From Spisula solida (lineage: Eukaryota > Mollusca > Bivalvia > Venerida > Mactridae), in the NCBI GenBank assembly GCA_947247005.1, contig OX365957.1:14108817-14172816 (forward strand): DNA of 64,000 nt, in the 5' to 3' direction. Below are positions 59,040-64,000 of this stretch, piece by piece. The position numbers were made by a program, and so were the translations under genes. How positions within the stretch are numbered: position 1 is the first letter of the stretch; the number at the start of each line of letters is the position of its first letter. The notes under the pieces were generated by a model. It saw only the letters and a program-made list of their open reading frames with translations. It was not told the DNA's origin and ran no database searches.

Positions 59040-60330
59040 ATGCACCAAGGGGGCGTATTTATCTTGACTGAGCAATATCGCAGTTATCAGTGACACAGTT
59101 ACTTATTATTACTTCCGCGTTAAATACAGTAGATCATGACACTTGTGTACACAATTCTACACCGACAACTACATGCAGGTTTGATACTCACGTTCATTCA
59201 TTCATAAATATGTCACATTATATTTATTTTCACTAAACTTTTTTTAAATCGCATATGCTGATGTTCGATGTTCTGTGAAAGGACGAAACATATTTTTGGA
59301 ATTTAATTTGTTTATTTGCAGAAACAACTGCAGCAGTTAATTCAACCAATACTTATTATGTATTTTGTTGAGTTGTTTTGTCATTTTTGAGCGCACATAT
59401 AAATATGACAAATTTGCTATTTGTGGGGCGTAAATACTAAATAGTACCAGCCAATTTGTCAGGTGCATTTTGTTGCGGTTATAATATACAGCTTGATTTC
59501 CTCAATGCGGATATAGATTATTTATGAGAGAAAATCAACCTTTTTAAAAGTTTGTACTATTACATTTATCATCATTATACTGTAGTCTACGTTTCAACAA
59601 GGACATATAATCTAAAACGGTTAATACAACTATATACTATATTAAATAGCAGTTACTGTTTTAAGCCGATTCTCTTGAGCGAGTTACATATAACATTGTG
59701 GATTTAAAAAGGTAACCATTTTTGGAACACCAAAAACCAACGAAAAAATAAATGTACATAAATGTCTACATTTGTTAAAAGATGTAAATTGTTTGTAGAC
59801 ACTTAAAATCTTGCACGTTTTGGTACCGTATAAATTGTATGGGTTATTTATTTCAGCGCGCAGTAAATTCATTGTTTGGGAGTGTGCCACCATGTATTCT
59901 AACACGATCTGCGGATTAATCCATATACGCATTAAGGAAATAAAGCTGTATATTATAACCGCAACAAAAGGCACTTGTCAAATTGACTGGTACTATTTAC
60001 GCCCAACAAACAGCAAATAAGTCATATTTGTTTGTGCGCTAAGAAATTTAAAAAAACTCAATAAAATACATATAAGCATTGATTGAATATATTCTTAGAG
60101 TTGTTTCTGAAAATAAACAAATTAAACTCCAAAAATATTTTTCGATCTTTCACAAAACATCGAACATCAGCATATGCGAATACATAATAGTTCAGTGAAA
60201 GTAAATATCACGTGACATAATTTATGAATGAATGAACGTAAACTTTGTAGTACAAAATTCAACGAGTTGTCGATAAGGCAAGTTGCACGAATATCCAGTG
60301 TTACAGCAATGACGCATCTATTTTTAGAAA
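59040..60330. mobile_element. 1.3 kb element with ~450-bp inverted arms
   Basis: Left arm about 59040-59530 and right arm about 59880-60330 are imperfect inverses (catatgctgatgttcgatgt / aacatcgaacatcagcatatg; gcggttataatatacagctt / gctgtatattataaccgc; gacaaatttgctatttgt / gcaaataagtcatatttg). The centre is about 350 bases. No ORF with known content. A long fold-back transposon or an inverted duplication. Confidence 0.75.
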
Positions 60331-60630
60331 CTTTTTTATAATCTCAACACCGTAGTTTCATAAACTTCATTTATATGTTTCATTTCATGCAATAAATACC
60401 TTATTATACCTCGTGTTATTAAAATGGTTTCAATGTTTAAAATGTGCTCTTTCCTTCAGAAAATTACGAAGCTCGTTTTGATTAACGAGAGAGGTAATTG
60501 TACCAGCTAATAGCCAGTCAGTATCAGCGTGGATTTATGTTCAATGTAAAATGGATGACAATGGAATGCGCGCGGTTAAATAGTACGGGATAGTATCGTG
60601 TTTAGATTCGAAATAAAAAACTCTGTTCTT

Positions 60631-60720
60631 GTATTTTGTCGGTGAATAAAACACAGGCACTCGTGATTTTTTTTTCGCATTCGAACTTCTGCCTGTGTTT
60701 TATTTACCGACAAAATACAA
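60631..60720. repeat. Hairpin with ~30 bp arms
   Basis: gtattttgtcggtgaataaa with acacaggca (60633-60661) is inverse to gcctgtgttttatttaccga with caaaatac (60691-60718). Confidence 0.85.
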
Positions 60721-60825
60721 AAACAAATGTTTATGCCCCCGTCTTTGATGAGGGGGTATATTGCTTTGCACATGTCTGTAAGTATGTCTGTCGGTCGTAT
60801 AAAACGGTTTCCGTTCAATAATTCA

Positions 60826-61250
60826 AGAACTCTTTGACCTTCAAACTTTACACCGAGGGTGGTCAGCAACAGCAGATGACCCCTATTGATTTTGAGGTCA
60901 GTAGGTCTAAGGTCAAGGTCACTGTGACATTTACCATTTCTGACTATTTAAATGGTTTCAATCAATAACTCAAGAACACCTTGGCCTAGGATCTTCAAAC
61001 TTTACATGAAGGTTTGTCAGCAACAGTAGATGACCCCTGTTGATTTTGAGGTCATTGGGTTAAAGGTCACTGTGACCTTTACCATTTCTGACTATCTCAA
61101 TGGTTTCCATTCAATAACTCAAGAACTCTTTGACCTAGGATCTTCAATCGTTACATGGGGGTTGGTTAGCAACAGTAGATGACCCCTATTGATTTTGAGG
61201 TCACTAGGTCAAAGGTCAAGGTCCCTGAGACCTTCACCATTTTGACTATT
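60826..61250 (+). repeat. Bivalve ~145-bp repeat, three units
   Basis: Units start at about 60826, 60966 and 61114 with caataactcaagaac. Each contains cagatgacccctattgattt, tgaggtca, aaggtcaaggtcactgtgac and accatttctgacta. Confidence 0.85.
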
Positions 61251-61945
61251 GGGCTGCCATGGGGGCATACGTGTTTTACAAACATTATTCTTATTTCTTA
61301 AATATAGTAACCATATAATGAATCAATTCGTACCGCAGCACATAGTAATAACTTAGAAACGTTCCGAAAATTGGCTACGCAATTAATTATATATTCACGG
61401 AAATAGAGCTGTATAGAGTGTATAGAAGTCCATCCAATACCCCGCAACACTGAAATGCATTCATATATACATAAGAATGTATGTGCCATGTTCCTGTGGT
61501 ATATCGCAATTGGCCCACGAACAACCCGGAAGTTGTAATTATTCAACCTTAGTCTATGGAGCTGTTCAGACATGATAATTCAATACATGCTAAAACTTAC
61601 AAACTAAAATATGGTGAGTTTATTTATTCTTAATATTATAACACCGGTTTGTATGTAATATTGGTATTTATGCATGATCCTAATCGATACGGTGGTTGTA
61701 GATTAATATTTGTTCATACATTCAAGTAATTTATAAATATTTTTGAAATCGAAAGTTGACTGAAAACTGTTATCATGGTTGTGAAATAAACGACTGTCAT
61801 CGTCTATATGTCTGTGTAGTTGGAACACGAACCACGAGGCTTTGTTTTAATTCCTCCATTATGTACATTGTTAATGTAGTTAGTTTTAAAACCGTCCTAG
61901 GAATAGTATTTATATTTATCCAATTTTGACTATTTTGTCGTGCTG

Positions 61946-62785
61946 GTCACAGGTAACTGTATCATTGATTAAGAGAGAAAAATAATTATTTTTTATTTTT
62001 TTAAAATTTGTAAATTCATGACAAGGCTAATTACATAGGCATTGAGGCCAACAGTCACTGGGTGCATTTTGTGTTTCATAATTTACAGCATTTACAATAT
62101 TAATTATCTTTATAAGGCTGTAGGTGACCAAACACACGTATGTGCATTGAAAGCATTTGAAAACATGTTTAAATTTACGTTCGTACGATGTAATTCGAAG
62201 TTTAAACTTTGCTAACAATTTTCGACAGCGTAAAACGCTGTAGGGGCGGTCATGGTTGGTTTTAGCCAGATCGAAAATCGCTGTCACAAAAATCGTCATT
62301 CGGAATATTCTGACAAACCTGGAGTCATTTGACAATAACATATGCAGCCTATTCGTTTTTCGGCTAAAACGTATACATTTGACTTAAGTTAACATGTGTC
62401 ATCCAGGTAAATCTATTCGTACTTTTGCGTTCTTTAATTTTACCACATTGTTATGTTTATACGGAACGGTAAATACTACATATCCTCAATATTTCTATTG
62501 TTTTGTTTTTTATTGAATGCACCTCAGTGATAGGGAGGACACATTCATGGCATAACTTTTTAACAAGTTGATTACCTTTTATTGAATTTTGCATGAAATA
62601 AGTTATAACAATGTGTTGTATAAATATAATTACTTTATGGAGATATCGAATGGCAATTCCTGTTTTTGATACCTTGAAAATCTAGTCAATTCCTATAAAA
62701 TCCACCTTGTTATGAATATATAAATTTTACACAAAAAAACATGTTTTCTCTCTTAATTAATGATACAGTTACCTGTGTTGTTGGT
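61946..62785. repeat. Fold-back element, long family member
   Basis: Ends cacaggtaactgtatcattg (61949-) and caatgat-type inverse atgatacagttacctgtgtt (62760-) match the 18326-18690 element, as does the internal cagtcactgggtgcattttg. Part of the right end reads as a short ORF with a possible splice donor, but a gene is not supported. Confidence 0.55.
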
Positions 62786-63059
62786 CCAGAGTATTCCAAT
62801 CTCGACTAAACTTCGGATATTCACATTAAGAGAATCTACTTTGAGTTTCCAATTAAGATCGGAGACGATACTACTTTCGGTTTTTTCGCGAACAGCTAGA
62901 CTTGTGTTACATTCGATTAAGAAATTGGATAAGGCCAAACATTTAATTGCTTCCCTTTTGATAGCGTTACCACATAAGCTACTTGGTATTGTCTGTTTGA
63001 AATAAATGCCAACACTATTATGTATGACCGCTTCATCATTGTACTGTGCATTTATTTCT

Positions 63060-64000
63060 TTTGCTCCATCCCTTTACTGCTCTGCGAATTCTTTACTTTA
63101 GCTTTGGTCCTGCCCTTGTTTTGTGTACACGTATTGCTTACCTTCGCATGGTCTTTGGTTTTTCTGTTCTGGTCAGTATTTCTTACTTCCGCTTGGTTTC
63201 ATCCTTGTTCTGGTATTTCTTACTTTTGCCTTGGTTTTGTCCTTGTTCTATTTCTTACGTTCGCTTTGTCCTTGTTTTGTGTAGATCTAGTCATTTGTTT
63301 CGCTTTGTGTTTGTTCTTTGTATTCCTTACTTTCGCTTTGGTTCTGTTCTGTGTATTCCTTAATTTGGCTTTGACTTTGTTCTGAGTTCCTTACTTTCGT
63401 TTTTTTTGTCTCTGTTCTGTGTATTTCTTACTTTCACTTTGTTTCGCCCTTGTTCTGAGTTCCTTACTTTCACGTTGTTTGGCCCTTGTTCTGAGTTCCT
63501 TACTTTCACTTTATTTGGCCCTTGTTCTGAGTTCCTTACTTTCGCTTTGTTCTGTCCCTGTTCTGTGTATTCCTTACTTTCGCTTTGTTTCGCCCTTGTT
63601 CTGTGTATTCCTTACTTTTGCTTTGTTTCGCACTTGTTCTGTGTATTCCTTACTTTCGCTTTGTTTCGTCCTTGTTCTATGTATTCTTACTTTCGGCTTT
63701 GTTTCGTCCTTGTGCTGTGCCTTCCATACTTTCGCTTTGTTTCGCCCTTGTTCTGTGTATTCCTTACTTTCCATATGGTTAAAAGTGTCCTTATTTTGAT
63801 AATCCTTTTATGTCACCCTTGTTCTGAGTATTCCTTACTTTGACTTTGGTTTAACTATTGTTCTGTTATTTCTTACTTTTGCCTTGGTTTTGTCCTTGTT
63901 CTGTTATTTCTTACGTTCGTTTTATCCTTGTGTCGTGTATTCATTTGTTTCGCTTTGTGTTTGTTCTGTGTATTCCTTACTTTCGCTTTGGTTTTGTTCT
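63060..64000 (+). repeat. ~38-bp tandem array running off the window
   Basis: Units of the type ccttactttcgctttgtttc, gcccttgttctgtgtatt, most regular from 63400 to 63770 and more degenerate on both sides, still present at the last base. ORFs in several frames come from the stop-free monomer. The plus strand is strikingly poor in A. Confidence 0.9.

Noticed and set aside
62753..62938. Possible exon ending at a GTAACT donor on minus
   Set aside because: The donor lies in the terminal repeat of a fold-back family that also occurs at 18326-18690, so the splice-like site is part of the repeat.
63020..63843. Plus-strand ORFs of 105-145 codons, hydrophobic and Cys-rich, superficially membrane-like
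   Set aside because: They come from a 38-bp tandem repeat whose frame shifts each unit; several frames are open at once.

Overview
Eukaryotic, AT-rich, intron-containing and very repeat-dense DNA. The gene family present (HSPA12-type Hsp70 relatives, strongly expanded in bivalves) and several dispersed repeats that I recognise from clam genomes point to a marine bivalve, most likely a heterodont clam. The species is not proven from the sequence.

Genes: the only two genes I can support are tandem paralogues on the minus strand, both HSPA12-like Hsp70-family ATPases. Gene 1 has coding exons at 7317-7625, 6585-6806, 4290-4446 and 2669-3717. Gene 2 has coding exons at 20784-21092, 18024-18245, 12070-12226 and 10288-11333. 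The first three exons are 309, 222 and 157 bp in both genes, with identical splice phases. In both genes the first exon shown opens at a splice acceptor, so the start codon lies in an upstream exon I could not find. Intron 2 of both genes carries the same decayed reverse-transcriptase element, in the same orientation and after the same second repeat, which suggests the insertions are older than the duplication.

The rest is accessory DNA. From 0 to 21 kb there are fold-back elements, a SINE, a LINE tail and tandem repeats in and around the introns. From 21 to 32 kb there are MITE-like elements, duplicated segments, a 1.5 kb stretch (27.3-28.8 kb) with eight copies of one 13-bp motif, and a mariner-type non-autonomous element. 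At 32.4-34.5 kb there is a large array of GCAGAATRTTCTGC palindromes, mirrored in opposite orientation at 57.4-58.85 kb. From 40 to 43.4 kb there is a nested transposon whose core is a 1.1 kb inverted-repeat element carrying two inward-facing tRNA-like sequences. From 44 to 50.5 kb there is a cluster of further tRNA-like sequences in alternating orientation. From 50.8 to 64 kb there are satellites, fold-backs, a 1.3 kb inverted repeat and a 38-bp array that runs off the window end.

The strongest leads are the palindrome arrays (each core fits the two-unit heat-shock-element pattern, upstream of Hsp70-family genes), the convergent tRNA-like pairs, and the 13-bp motif cluster. Functions proposed for these are inference only.
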